Positions 1-7,967 of a stretch of DNA of 43,527 bases are shown piece after piece (positions within the stretch are counted from its first letter, which is position 1; the number at the start of each line of letters is the position of its first letter). This DNA comes from Oscillospiraceae bacterium. GTDB taxonomy: Bacteria > Bacillota > Clostridia > Oscillospirales > Ruminococcaceae. The notes under the pieces are model-generated. The model was not told the origin of the DNA and searched no databases. It was given only the letters and a program-made list of their open reading frames with translations. The stretch lies in the NCBI GenBank assembly GCA_022791945.1, contig JAAVZY010000010.1, positions 1 through 43,527 on the forward strand. The letters run 5' to 3'. The translations under genes were made by a program, and so were the position numbers.

Positions 1-133
1 GGATATCATTTGACAACAAAAGACAAATCGGTGCTTCATCATACATTTGACAGTCCTTATTAAACTGTTCCGATGTACTCCATTTTTTCCATTGAAAATC
101 CACTTTGCCATGCCTCATGACAATCGCCCGCAT
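1..133 (-). CDS. Histidine phosphatase family protein, N-terminal part (runs off the window)
   Basis: An ATG at 131-133 on the minus strand opens a frame that runs off the left edge after 44 codons. GGAGG lies 7 nt upstream of it, a good ribosome site. The protein begins MRAIVMRHGKVDFQWKKWS. The RHG triplet close to the N-terminus is the phosphohistidine signature of the histidine phosphatase (phosphoglycerate mutase-like) superfamily, which transfers phosphate through that histidine. Only the start is present, so the substrate cannot be judged. Base composition is AT-richer than the rest of the window, matching the neighbouring antitoxin gene, so this belongs to a block of different origin from the genes to the right. 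Confidence 0.6.
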   Translation of the reverse strand, partial: MRAIVMRHGKVDFQWKKWSTSEQFNKDCQMYDEAPICLLLSNDI

Positions 134-214
134 ATCTATACCTCCACAAACACCGATTGTGATTTGATGATTTTTAAAGGAATTATTAGCTGTTATTCGC
201 AGGTGAGATTTCTC

Positions 215-265
215 TTATTGTTTCCCTTGTATTTTTAGCACCTGCTCCTTGCTTAAAATAATCAT
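215..265 (-). pseudogene. Remnant of a Doc-type toxin gene start
   Basis: A short frame begins with an ATG that overlaps the stop of the upstream antitoxin gene in the ATGA arrangement typical of toxin-antitoxin pairs. Its start, MIILSKEQVL, resembles the beginning of death-on-curing (Doc/Fic) toxins. It meets a stop after 16 codons and no continuation appears in another frame. I infer that the toxin was lost by a deletion that left only its first dozen codons. A chance peptide is possible, but the overlap with a Phd-like gene argues against it. Confidence 0.45.
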
Positions 266-522
266 TTGGCAAGAACCCCATATGCGTCCATATTCTGTTT
301 TATTAATCGTTCAGATATTGCAAATACATCCTCATTACTGGCAACTTTTTCTTTTTCCGCTTTACTGAAATCAATAACCAGATATCTAGGCACATTATTT
401 TTCAGAATAACCGCTGTTCCATGTTCGTCAACTACTTTGGCTACTTTTGAAAAATTTTGATTTTTCGCTTTGATTATACCACCAGTTTTGAGCTGCTGCA
501 ACTCTGTTTTATATACCCCCAA
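262..522 (-). CDS. Phd/YefM-family antitoxin, possibly 5'-truncated
   Basis: An 86-residue protein of the type II antitoxin (prevent-host-death) kind. The N-terminal part, with KTGGIIKAKNQNFSKVAKVV and then AVILKNNVPRYLVIDF, matches the YefM/Phd DNA-binding fold. The C-terminal part would wrap the toxin. The only start available in this frame is TTG at 520-522, because an in-frame stop lies just upstream, and no clear ribosome site precedes it. The original start may have been lost at the junction with the GC-rich MATE region around 520-540. The downstream toxin frame survives only as a stub, so the pair is probably inactive as a toxin-antitoxin system. Confidence 0.7.
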   Translation of the reverse strand: MGVYKTELQQLKTGGIIKAKNQNFSKVAKVVDEHGTAVILKNNVPRYLVIDFSKAEKEKVASNEDVFAISERLIKQNMDAYGVLAK

Positions 523-555
523 ATGCTTCCGCTATTAACGCCAAAGGAGAAAATC

Positions 556-1893
556 ATGGAACAAAAACCAGACTCTTACCACCTGCCCGTCACAGGCAGA
601 AACATTCTGCGCTTTGCCTTCCCTACCATCGTCATGACAGTGTTCAACACCTTCTATACCATGGTGGACGGGCGGTTTGTCTCCAACCTCATCGGCATGG
701 AGGCCCTGTCCGCTGTCAACCTCACCGCCCCGGCCATCGCCCTGATCACGGCGGTGTCCGGGATGCTGGCCACCGGCGGCAGCGCCGTGGTGATGAAGAA
801 GATGGGGGAGCACAAGGAGCAGGAGGCCCGGCAGGATTTTACCCTGCTGATTCTCACCAATGCCGTTGTAGGCGCGGTGATGCTGCTGCTGGGCTACACG
901 CTTATGGACACCCTGCTGGGGACTATGGGACTCTCTCCGGCGGTGTTCGGCTACTGCCGCACCTACCTGAGCAATTACCTGCTGTTCACCATCCCCATCC
1001 TGCTGATGTATAACTTCTCCCTCTACCTGATTGCCGCTGACAAATCTACCCTGTCTCTGATCTGTACCGTGGCGGGGGGCGTGACCAACATCCTCCTGGA
1101 CTATGCGCTGATCTTCCTGTTTGACCTGGGCATCCAGGGCGCGGCCATCGCCACCGGCCTAGGGTATTCCATCACCGCTGTGGTGGGCTTCCTGGTGTTT
1201 CGGAAGAAAAACAATCTGCTTCACTTTGAAAAACCGGTGTTCCGGGGCGGGGTGCTGTTCCACGCCTCCACCAACGGCATATCGGAGCTGGCAACCTCCC
1301 TGATGTCTGGCATCACCACCCTGCTGTTCAACATGGCCATGCTGAAATACGTGGGTGAGGACGGCGTGGCGGCCATCACCATTATCATGTATGTACTTAT
1401 GTTTGTCAGCGCCCTGTTTATCGGCTACTCCTATGGCGTGGCTCCCATGATCTCCTACTACCACGGGGAGCAGAACCATGAGAAGCTGAAAAAGCTGGTG
1501 GGATTCAGTGCCCGGTTTATTGTCGGTGTCTCTGTACTGTGTGCAGTGGTTTCCATTTTGGCGACTGTCCCTCTGGTGGGTATCTTCACCCGGCCGGACA
1601 GCCCGGTCTATGAGCTGGCGGTGACTGGAAATCGGCTGTGCTCCATCGCCCTTCTGTTCGTGGGGCTGAACGTCTTTGCCAGCGGGATGTTCACCGCTCT
1701 GTCCAACGGGGTGGTGTCCGCCGTGCTGGCCTTCTCCCGGTCGTTCCTGTTCACAGCTGCCAGTATCCAGATCATGCCCGTCCTGCTGGGCGGCGTTACC
1801 GGCGTGTGGCTGGCAACTCCTGTGGCCGAGCTGCTGGGGACAGTGATGGCAGCGGCACTGCTGTTGAAATACAGGAAGCGGTATGGGTATTGA
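556..1893 (+). CDS. MATE family multidrug/sodium antiporter
   Basis: A 445-residue polytopic membrane protein with about twelve hydrophobic segments and the usual MATE length. Early motifs include FAFPTIVMTVFNTFYTMVDG and an SAVNLTAPA segment, both characteristic of MATE exporters of the DinF/MepA type. These proteins expel cationic drugs or metabolites in exchange for Na+ or H+. The ATG at 556 is chosen because AAAGGAGA lies 6-8 nt upstream. An in-frame upstream extension to 457 has no ribosome site and overlaps the antitoxin gene. The gene sits between a broken toxin-antitoxin locus and a transposase remnant, so it was probably acquired as accessory DNA. Its substrate cannot be told from sequence. 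Confidence 0.9.
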   Translation: MEQKPDSYHLPVTGRNILRFAFPTIVMTVFNTFYTMVDGRFVSNLIGMEALSAVNLTAPAIALITAVSGMLATGGSAVVMKKMGEHKEQEARQDFTLLILTNAVVGAVMLLLGYTLMDTLLGTMGLSPAVFGYCRTYLSNYLLFTIPILLMYNFSLYLIAADKSTLSLICTVAGGVTNILLDYALIFLFDLGIQGAAIATGLGYSITAVVGFLVFRKKNNLLHFEKPVFRGGVLFHASTNGISELATSLMSGITTLLFNMAMLKYVGEDGVAAITIIMYVLMFVSALFIGYSYGVAPMISYYHGEQNHEKLKKLVGFSARFIVGVSVLCAVVSILATVPLVGIFTRPDSPVYELAVTGNRLCSIALLFVGLNVFASGMFTALSNGVVSAVLAFSRSFLFTAASIQIMPVLLGGVTGVWLATPVAELLGTVMAAALLLKYRKRYGY

Positions 1894-2020
1894 ACGAAAA
1901 CATCGCATGACATTCCTGCGATATTCCATTATATTGAGGCTGTAACCCTGTTACCTCCTTTGTCCGTTCATTTGACAGTATAGACTGCTCAACTTTTTCT
2001 GTCTGCACTTCTATACTAAC

Positions 2021-2354
2021 AGCAAATATCAGCGCTGCGGGATCGTTGCCGCACAAATGGGAGACAGGATCCTTGCGCCGTTTCAGTATAATGGAACGAT
2101 ACAGCAGCCTCTTTGAGTTCTGGTTTTCCAACCAGCTTTTTCCTTCTCTGGAGCACGGAACCATGATTGTAATGGACAATGCCTCGTTCCATACCCAAAA
2201 TGCCGGATGCAGACTTCTGTTTCTTCCTCCGTACTCTCCGGAACTCAATCCCATTGAAAAGTTCTGGGCCTGGCTGAAACGTTTCTTAAGGAACGTCCTC
2301 CCTTCTGCCACTTCCTTTGATGATGCTCTTTCTACCGCTTTTCAACTCTGGTGA
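2021..2354 (+). pseudogene. IS630-family transposase remnant, frameshifted
   Basis: The C-terminal half of an IS630/Tc1-type DDE transposase. In one frame 2021-2100 reads SKYQRCGIVAAQMGDRILAP and onward to FQYNGTI. After a frameshift near 2096-2104 the next frame continues SLFEFWFSNQLFPSLEHG, then IVMDNASFH with the second catalytic Asp, then LFLPPYSPELNPIEKFWAWL with the final Glu. The N-terminal half with the first Asp and the helix-turn-helix region is absent. A stop at 2354 matches the usual C-terminus. The remnant shows past mobile-element activity at this boundary but cannot encode an active enzyme. Confidence 0.85.
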
Positions 2355-2415
2355 CTATATAATCCCTGTTTCCACTGCCTTGATTTTCGTCCATTTCCGT
2401 TTCTCCATATAATTA

Positions 2416-2454
2416 CCCCCTGATGTAGTACTTCCATTTTCCTACATCAGGGGG
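2416..2454. terminator. Strong stem-loop between transposase remnant and prsA-like gene
   Basis: A 13-bp perfect inverted repeat: CCCCCTGATGTAG at 2416-2428 and its complement at 2442-2454, with a 13-nt loop. It is followed on the plus side by CTTTTG and flanked on the other side by AT-rich sequence. It lies 56 bp beyond the stop of the minus-strand lipoprotein gene and could terminate transcription from either direction. It could instead be the end of the lost insertion sequence. Confidence 0.6.
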
Positions 2455-2509
2455 CTTTTGTCTATTGCCCGTTCTTACCGGAGCGGTTCACTCCGCCGTG
2501 GCCGATTCC

Positions 2510-3577
2510 TTATTCGAGAGAAGTGACAATATTCTTCGGATTGTAGCGGCGAACCGCAGACTGATTGACCGTCTCGGTCAACTCATCCGTCCAGCTCTGC
2601 ACCATGGCCTCAAAGTCATCCCCCTTCACATCCTGAAGGATGGTAGTGCGCATGTCGTCAAAGCTGCTTTCCGCGTCGTTCATATCGAACCGCTTTACAA
2701 TGTAGTAGTAGCCCTTGTCCTCATCCACAATATACTTGGAGTCGCCGGGCTTCATCTCATTGAAGATGGTGTCGGTTACCTTCTGGGGATAGTTGGCGTC
2801 GTCTTCCCGGCGAACCCAGGTTTTCATGCTGTCTTCTTCGGGAATGACATCTTCCTCGTTTTTCGCGTCATGGGAGGTGCCCACCTCGTCATGATAGAAC
2901 AGATCGTAAATTTCGCCGAAGGTGCGTCCTTCGCCCAGCATTTCCACATATTCCTGGGCGCGTTCCTGAGTGCGCTCGTTTTCCGTCAGCTGAGCCTCCG
3001 TCAGATCATCGCCCTGATACAGCGCCATCCGGAAAATGGCCACGCTGGCGAAGTTCTCCCGGAAGTGAACCATCAGATCCTCGTTTTTGACTTCCTCAAT
3101 GCCGTCCTTATCGTAATACTTGGTAAACAGCTTCTCTTCCCGGCGGCTGCTCTCCCAGAGCTTCCGATAGGTTTCCTTGGATACGCCGTTCCGCTCGAAG
3201 ACGGGGCCGGAGTTGGCCCAGGAGGCGTCCAGCATCAGGGTCAGGGAAGCGTCCTCCTCCTCGGTGAAGCTCATTCCCAGCTCGTTCCATTTCTTCAGCA
3301 CAGCCGCGTAACGGGCGGAGCTTTTCCGCGCCTCATCCTTAATCCAGGCGGTTGCGTCCTTGCCCTCCAGGGTCTGCTTCAGGATCTCGTTGCTGGAGGA
3401 AAATTCCTCATGATAGGGAATCTGCTGATAAGCGGTCATGGTGTAGGCAATATAGAGGGCGGCGGGGATTTTCTCGCCGCTGTAGTCAAATACCCAGCTC
3501 GTATCGGAGCAGGCGGACAGGGCCGCTGCCATGATCAGGGCGACAGCTCCCAGCGCCAGCTTTTTCAAACGCTTCAT
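2510..3577 (-). CDS. PrsA-like foldase lipoprotein (SurA/PpiC type)
   Basis: A 355-residue exported lipoprotein. Residues 1-22 form a signal peptide (MKRLKKLALGAVALIMAA) with lipobox LSAC, so the mature protein would be anchored to the outer face of the membrane. The rest has the layout of PrsA/SurA-like proteins: a helical N-terminal chaperone arm, then a region near residues 240-310 resembling a degenerate PpiC parvulin domain (GEGRTFGEIYDLF and MKPGDSKYIVDEDKGYYYI). The role would be folding of secreted proteins. The start at 3577 is preceded by GGAAGGA; a longer upstream frame has no signal peptide. It follows the cytidine-deaminase-like gene after about 130 bp and may share its transcript. 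Peptidyl-prolyl isomerase activity is uncertain. Confidence 0.8.
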   Translation of the reverse strand: MKRLKKLALGAVALIMAAALSACSDTSWVFDYSGEKIPAALYIAYTMTAYQQIPYHEEFSSSNEILKQTLEGKDATAWIKDEARKSSARYAAVLKKWNELGMSFTEEEDASLTLMLDASWANSGPVFERNGVSKETYRKLWESSRREEKLFTKYYDKDGIEEVKNEDLMVHFRENFASVAIFRMALYQGDDLTEAQLTENERTQERAQEYVEMLGEGRTFGEIYDLFYHDEVGTSHDAKNEEDVIPEEDSMKTWVRREDDANYPQKVTDTIFNEMKPGDSKYIVDEDKGYYYIVKRFDMNDAESSFDDMRTTILQDVKGDDFEAMVQSWTDELTETVNQSAVRRYNPKNIVTSLE

Positions 3578-3708
3578 GTTCAGATCGTTCCTTCCAGATT
3601 TGGTTTGTACAGCGTCAGGCCGCCCGCAGGCGCGCCGGCGCTTCTTTTCATTATACCGGGAAGCGGAGGGATTGTCCATAGCCTTCAGGTATTTTTCCCC
3701 GAAACAGG

Positions 3709-4164
3709 TCAAATACATCCGCAATCCGATTCTTTCTGAAACCGTTCATTTCCCCACCAGTTTGGGAGCAGCTCCTTCAGGCGGACGGTTGTCCGGCTTT
3801 CCAGGTCCAGGAGGATTTCAATCTCCCCGCTGTCCCTGTCCAGCTGCATCATATATTCCCGGCAGGAGCCGCAGGGAGGGCCTGCCCTTCCGTCCGGCAT
3901 GACAGCCACTATTTTATCGATCCGGCTCTCCCCGTGGGTAATCATGCTGGCAATAGCGTTCCGCTCCGCGCACATCCCCAGGGAAGAGGCAGTGTCGATG
4001 CAGACGCCCACATAAATATGCCCGTCTCTGGTGATCAGCGCGGCGGCAACGCCGCCGGCCTCGATGAAGGGGGAGATCACCCGCTCCCGCTGCACTTGGC
4101 GGGCCTCCTGATAGAGTCTGTGCCAGATGTCCTGTTCCGCAGCCTTCACAGCCTCCGCCTCCAA
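3709..4164 (-). CDS. Cytidine deaminase-like protein
   Basis: About 150 residues with the two zinc motifs of the cytidine deaminase family: CAERNAI (Cys ligand and proton-shuttle Glu) and PPCGSCREY (the remaining two Cys ligands). The all-Cys ligand set is that of the tetrameric CDA class, which converts cytidine or deoxycytidine to uridine. Relatives of this length include blasticidin-S-deaminase-like proteins, so the substrate is not certain. The frame opens with TTG directly after the stop of the upstream SDR gene (4165). A GTG at 4147-4149 with GGAGG upstream is an alternative start that removes five residues. The junction implies translational coupling with the SDR gene. Confidence 0.85.
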   Translation of the reverse strand: MEAEAVKAAEQDIWHRLYQEARQVQRERVISPFIEAGGVAAALITRDGHIYVGVCIDTASSLGMCAERNAIASMITHGESRIDKIVAVMPDGRAGPPCGSCREYMMQLDRDSGEIEILLDLESRTTVRLKELLPNWWGNERFQKESDCGCI

Positions 4165-4944
4165 TCAGGGACGCTGGCCCATAGCGCCCTCCAGCGTCAG
4201 GGTTTCGCCGGACATATATTTGAAGTCCGGAGAGCCCAGCAGGACGCATACCCGGCCGATATCCTTTTCCGGATCGCCGAACCGGCCCATCGGCACGGCG
4301 CGGAGATTCTTCTCATAGGCTTCGGGATAGGACTCCTTGAAATTCTCCAGCTGAGAGGTCATCGCCAGAGGGCAGACCACATTCACATTGATGTTGTCCT
4401 TGCCCCACTCGGTGGCGGCAACCCGGGAGAGCCCCCGGATGCCCTCCTTGGCGGCGGCGTAGGAGCACTGCCCCGCGTTGCCGAACAGCCCCGCGCCGGA
4501 GGCGAAGTTGATCACAGAGCCCTGCGTCTCCTTCAGATGGGGGTAGCAGGCCCGCATATAGTAGAATGTGGCGTAGAGGCCGGAATAAATTCCCAGATCG
4601 AAGTGCTCCTTGGTCTGTATGGCCAGGGGAATTCCGGAGGCGGAAGCCTGGGCGTTGTTGATCAGCACATCGATCCGGCCGAAGGTTTCGATGGCTTTAT
4701 TGACCACATACTGAACCCGTTCCTCGCTCTCGTCGTCGGGATTGACATCCGCCTGAATGGGGAGCACCTGGATCCCATAAAGGCGCTCCAGCTCCTCCTT
4801 GGCGTCCAGGAGCTTCTGCTCGTTCCGCCCGGTAAGGACCAGATTGGCCCCCTCTTTGGCATAAGCCACAGCGACGCCATAGCCAATGGATTTCGCTTTT
4901 CCGCCGCCAGTGATAATCGCTGTTTTACCGGTAAAAATCCCCAT
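4165..4944 (-). CDS. Short-chain dehydrogenase/reductase (SDR)
   Basis: A 259-residue classical SDR. The N-terminal TGGGKAKSIGYGVA is the dinucleotide-binding loop, NNAQ is the structural NNAG-like motif, and SYAAAKEGIRGLSR carries the catalytic Tyr-x3-Lys. The C-terminus ends with the GETLTLEGA-type motif of this family. It should oxidise or reduce a small alcohol or ketone with NAD(P). The substrate is unknown. The ATG at 4944 has GGGAGG 10 nt upstream, and the protein starts exactly at the expected MGIFTGKTAIITGG. A longer frame reaching 5148 runs into the repeat element and is not coding. It is the first gene of an apparent three-gene minus-strand unit. Confidence 0.85.
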   Translation of the reverse strand: MGIFTGKTAIITGGGKAKSIGYGVAVAYAKEGANLVLTGRNEQKLLDAKEELERLYGIQVLPIQADVNPDDESEERVQYVVNKAIETFGRIDVLINNAQASASGIPLAIQTKEHFDLGIYSGLYATFYYMRACYPHLKETQGSVINFASGAGLFGNAGQCSYAAAKEGIRGLSRVAATEWGKDNINVNVVCPLAMTSQLENFKESYPEAYEKNLRAVPMGRFGDPEKDIGRVCVLLGSPDFKYMSGETLTLEGAMGQRP

Positions 4945-5014
4945 AAAAACGCAACCTCCCAAAAAGAACCTGTCATGTGTTGTTGGTTTGGTTAAGATAT
5001 CGTATGCAGAAGGG

Positions 5015-5305
5015 GCAGGACCTTGGGGGCGGCGCCCCCCAAACCTCCGCCAAGGGGATTCAATCCCCTTGGATTCCCGTAAATTTTTTTGGGGGAGGGA
5101 GCTTCCACAGAGGAACGCCTGTGAAAAACCTATCCCCCGCCTGCCCATTTTTCGTAAAGAAAAAATTCATTCCTGCGGGATGGAGGCAGTTGCGACGCAT
5201 CTGCTTGCTGCCAAAGGGCAGGGGCTGAGAGTCTGTGTGGATGCAGCCGCCTCTTTTCCGCCCGAAACAGAAATCCAAGGAGCGCGCCGCCCCTTGGATT
5301 TCAGC
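5015..5305. repeat. Mosaic palindromic element, copy 1 (diverged)
   Basis: A non-coding stretch between the SDR gene start and the secF stop. It contains a CCAAGGGGATT/AATCCCCTTGG hairpin (5050-5060 with 5062-5072), a GC hairpin around 5022-5043, the GCCTGCCCA segment followed by an AT hairpin (TTTTTCGTAAAGAAAAA, 5149-5165), and an end adjacent to the secF stop. The 16-mer AAGTCTGTACAGACTT is missing or decayed. It is more diverged than the other copies but has the same module order. Confidence 0.75.
5270..5302 (-). terminator. Stem-loop downstream of secF
   Basis: An 11-bp perfect stem (GAAATCCAAGG at 5270-5280, complement at 5292-5302) with an 11-nt GC-rich loop, starting 7 nt after the secF stop codon. 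There is no strong T tract on the minus strand, so it may act as a weak terminator or a 3'-end stabiliser. It is also the outer hairpin of the adjoining repeat element. Confidence 0.5.
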
Positions 5306-5309
5306 CCTG

Positions 5310-6263
5310 TCAGGCGTGCTTCTTTCCTTTGCCGATGCCCTTCTTCTCCTTGTAGTCCTGCCAGGTAACCCAGAGGGGGCCGGTGAGGCAGATGGTGGTA
5401 TAGGTGCCGGAAATCAGGCCGATTGCCATCGGGAAGGCGAAGCTCAGGATAGACTCCACCCCCATGATCAGCGCCACAATCGAAACCACAACCATTGCTG
5501 TCAGGGTGGTGATCGTTGTATTGATCGTACGGGAAAGAGTTTCGTTGATGCTGTTGTTCACCAGCGTGTGCCGATCCAGCCGATCGCCGTAGAGCCGGCG
5601 GTTCTCACGGATCCGGTCGTAGATAACAATCGTATCGTTGACCGAATAGCCCAGGATGGTCAGCAGCACGGCGATAAAGTTATAATCCAGCGGAATCCGG
5701 AAAATCACAAACACGCCGAAAACCGTAATCAGGTCGTTGAGCAGCGCCACAATCGCCATCACGCCAGCGGACCAGCCGCTGATCAGCCGAAACCGCAGGG
5801 CAATATACAGCACCAACACCAGCGCCGCAAAGCTGACCGCCACCATGCTCTTGGCAAAGAATTCCCGGCCAATGACCGGATCCACGCTGTTATTGGAGAG
5901 CAGGGCGATTTGGTTCTCCGCGAAGCGCTCCTCCAGGGCGGTGGTCAGCCCCTCCTGAGCCTCTGCGGAAAGCCCCTTGTCCTCCACCAGGACAACCTCA
6001 AAGCTGTTTTCTCCCTGGAGGGCGTCCTTCATATTCACGGAAACCGCCGTGCCGATGGCCTTCTCAGCCTCGGCCCGGATCGCATCCGCCTGGATGGATC
6101 CGGTGTAGGTGTAGTTCACCAGGGTACCGCCCTTGAACTGAATGTCCAGCCGGACCCCGAAGATTAGGGAGCAGAGCAGAATCACCGCAGCCAGACAGCC
6201 GGAAATGATAAAATAGATTTTTCTATTTCCAATAAAGTCGAACTTTTTTCTCTCGTTCGCCAT
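5310..6263 (-). CDS. secF: Protein-export membrane protein SecF
   Basis: A 317-residue polytopic membrane protein, the usual SecF length. It shows an N-terminal transmembrane helix, the motif FKGGTLVNYTYTG (the SecF FxGGT signature), an extracytoplasmic loop, then five more helices with ILGYSVNDTIVIYDRIRENR and the conserved NETLSRTINTTITTL region. With SecD it forms the RND-type accessory complex that uses the proton gradient to complete protein translocation through SecYEG. The ATG at 6263 is preceded at about 12 nt by AAAGGA. A TTG four codons upstream is in frame but too close to that site. It follows secD by 50 bp on the same transcript. Confidence 0.95.
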   Translation of the reverse strand: MANERKKFDFIGNRKIYFIISGCLAAVILLCSLIFGVRLDIQFKGGTLVNYTYTGSIQADAIRAEAEKAIGTAVSVNMKDALQGENSFEVVLVEDKGLSAEAQEGLTTALEERFAENQIALLSNNSVDPVIGREFFAKSMVAVSFAALVLVLYIALRFRLISGWSAGVMAIVALLNDLITVFGVFVIFRIPLDYNFIAVLLTILGYSVNDTIVIYDRIRENRRLYGDRLDRHTLVNNSINETLSRTINTTITTLTAMVVVSIVALIMGVESILSFAFPMAIGLISGTYTTICLTGPLWVTWQDYKEKKGIGKGKKHA

Positions 6264-6313
6264 AATGAGAATCAATCCTTTCCTAATGGTGGGCTATGAC
6301 AGGGCCGGCTGTC

Positions 6314-7708
6314 TTACTTCGCGCCGCCGTAGAGCCAGGGGCTCCGAAGGCCCTTGAAGCCGGACAGGGACTTGATCATCAGCCGGGCCGCAAGGACACT
6401 GAACAGGAAGTTCAGCACCACGCCCACCAGCAGGGTATAGCCAAAGGAATAGATTGCCCCTTGGGTTGCCGGGCCGAACATGAAGAACACCCAGGAGAGC
6501 ATTTTTGCGAACAGGCTGCCCGGTGCGCCGAAAGCGCCCATCAGGATGATCGCCACGATGATGACCGTGACGTTGCCGTCAAAGATAGCGGTGAAGCCCC
6601 GCTGGAAGCCGGTATCAACGGAGGCGTCCAGGGGCTTGCCGCCCCGGAGCTCCTCCTTGATCCGCTCGGCGGTGATCACGTTGGCGTCAACGCCCATGCC
6701 GATGGAAAGGATGATGCCCGCAATGCCGGGGATGGTCAGAGTAAAGCTGTTGATGCCGGGCAGATAGCCGGAGATAGCGGCGATCATGCCGCCCACATGG
6801 CCCACCAGAGCGATGCAGGCCACAAAGCCGGGCAGGCGGTACATCACGATCATATACGCGCAGACCAGCACAAAGGCAATGATTCCGGAGAGGAGCATGG
6901 CCTCCAGCGCGCCGGCGCCCAGGGTGGGGGTAATGGTGCTGTAGGTGGCGGTTTCCAGCCGGAAGGGCAGCGCGCCGTCGTTGATCTTGTTTGCCAGGGT
7001 AGAGGCGGACTCGCTGGTAAAGTTGCCTTCAATGATGGCATGTCCGTCTGTGATGGCCGCGTTGACCCGGGCGTTGGAGATCATCTCGTCATCCATCCAG
7101 ATGGAGATGGTCCCGCCGGTGCCGTGAAGCTCAGTAGTTGCGTCGGCAAAGGCCTGGGTGCCGCTGGCGTTCATCTCCAGGCTGACATAGTGGACGTTGC
7201 CGCCGTTCTGGCTGACCTGGCCATAGAGGGCCCGGGCCTCCCGGACGTCCTGGCCCTCCAGGACGATTTCCCCGATGGGATGGCCCTCCTCGTCCACATC
7301 GGAGCCCTTGCGGAAGGTCAGCAGGGCGGTATCGCCCAGCTCCCGGATAGCGGCCTCGGGATCGAAGCTGTCGGAGCCCTCCTTCCAGGGAAAGCGGATG
7401 ATGATTCGGCCGTTTTTGGTGTCGGCGTAGGCTTCATAGTCGGTAATATTTAAGGAAACCATCCGCTGCTTCATGACCTCGGCGGCGGTTTCGATCTGAG
7501 CCGCCGTGGCTTCCACACCCTCCTCCGGGGTGAAGGTTACGTCAACGCCTCCGCGGATGTCGATGCCCCAGCGGATATCATTGGTTCCCTTGATATAGAC
7601 GATCCGCCGATCGCCATACATGGAGCTGATACCCGTAAAGGACAGGGCCGTAAAGACAATGATGAAAACCGCCACAAGAAAGAATACCGGTTTTGCTACT
7701 CGCTTCAT
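6314..7708 (-). CDS. secD: Protein translocase subunit SecD
   Basis: A 464-residue membrane protein. After the first transmembrane helix comes the signature GIDIRGGVDVTFTPE (SecD D-hRGG), then a large extracytoplasmic region with LRKGSD- and VSLEMNASGTQAFADAT-like segments, then five helices including GIAGIILSIGMGVDANVITAERIKEEL. Its partner is SecF, encoded just downstream. The ATG at 7708 has AGGAGG about 10 nt upstream. Transcription probably starts from the promoter at 7797-7825, giving a roughly 80-nt leader that carries a GC-rich hairpin (7754-7785). Nothing is unusual except that secD and secF are separate genes, which is common in Clostridia. Confidence 0.95.
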   Translation of the reverse strand: MKRVAKPVFFLVAVFIIVFTALSFTGISSMYGDRRIVYIKGTNDIRWGIDIRGGVDVTFTPEEGVEATAAQIETAAEVMKQRMVSLNITDYEAYADTKNGRIIIRFPWKEGSDSFDPEAAIRELGDTALLTFRKGSDVDEEGHPIGEIVLEGQDVREARALYGQVSQNGGNVHYVSLEMNASGTQAFADATTELHGTGGTISIWMDDEMISNARVNAAITDGHAIIEGNFTSESASTLANKINDGALPFRLETATYSTITPTLGAGALEAMLLSGIIAFVLVCAYMIVMYRLPGFVACIALVGHVGGMIAAISGYLPGINSFTLTIPGIAGIILSIGMGVDANVITAERIKEELRGGKPLDASVDTGFQRGFTAIFDGNVTVIIVAIILMGAFGAPGSLFAKMLSWVFFMFGPATQGAIYSFGYTLLVGVVLNFLFSVLAARLMIKSLSGFKGLRSPWLYGGAK

Positions 7709-7796
7709 GAACCTTGTTCCTCCTGATTGCCGTTCCCGGCAATTATTTTTGCAGCCCCCGCGCATATTCCTGTGCGGGGGCGCATTGATAGTGCTA

Positions 7797-7825
7797 ATTA
7801 TACGGGAATTTGCTGGAAAAGTCAA
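7797..7825 (-). promoter_or_regulatory. Sigma-A promoter of secD-secF
   Basis: On the minus strand TTGACT (7820-7825) and TATAAT (7797-7802) are separated by exactly 17 nt. This is a near-consensus housekeeping promoter, placed about 90 nt before the secD start. Confidence 0.85.
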
Positions 7826-7863
7826 ACTTTTTCTTCTGAACGCCGATCCAGCCGCAACAGAGA

Positions 7864-7900
7864 CAGAGCCGGCAGCCGCGGAATGCGGCTGCCGGCTCTG
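7864..7900 (-). terminator. Long perfect hairpin downstream of the Gfo/Idh gene
   Basis: A 16-bp perfect GC-rich stem (7864-7879 with 7885-7900) and a 5-nt GGAAT loop. It lies 68 bp beyond the stop of the Gfo/Idh gene and upstream of the secD promoter, so it would separate the two transcription units. No clear T tract follows on either strand. Confidence 0.6.
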
Positions 7901-7967
7901 CGTCCAAGCTCACGCCAGGAGAATGGATGCCCGCCAGCTCTCCAGGGCGTAGCTCCGCACGGGCTTT

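Noticed and set aside
1894-1950. Terminator after the MATE gene (ATCGCA/TGCGAT)
   Set aside because: The stem is only 6 bp with a 9-nt loop and no T run, too weak to call.
2465-3739. A 424-codon plus-strand frame opposite the PrsA-like gene
   Set aside because: Antisense shadow of a GC-rich gene; no ribosome site, no recognisable domain, while the minus strand encodes a clear lipoprotein.
5235-7453. Long plus-strand frames opposite secF and secD
   Set aside because: Antisense of two unmistakable genes; translations are His/Gln/Gly-rich and motif-free.
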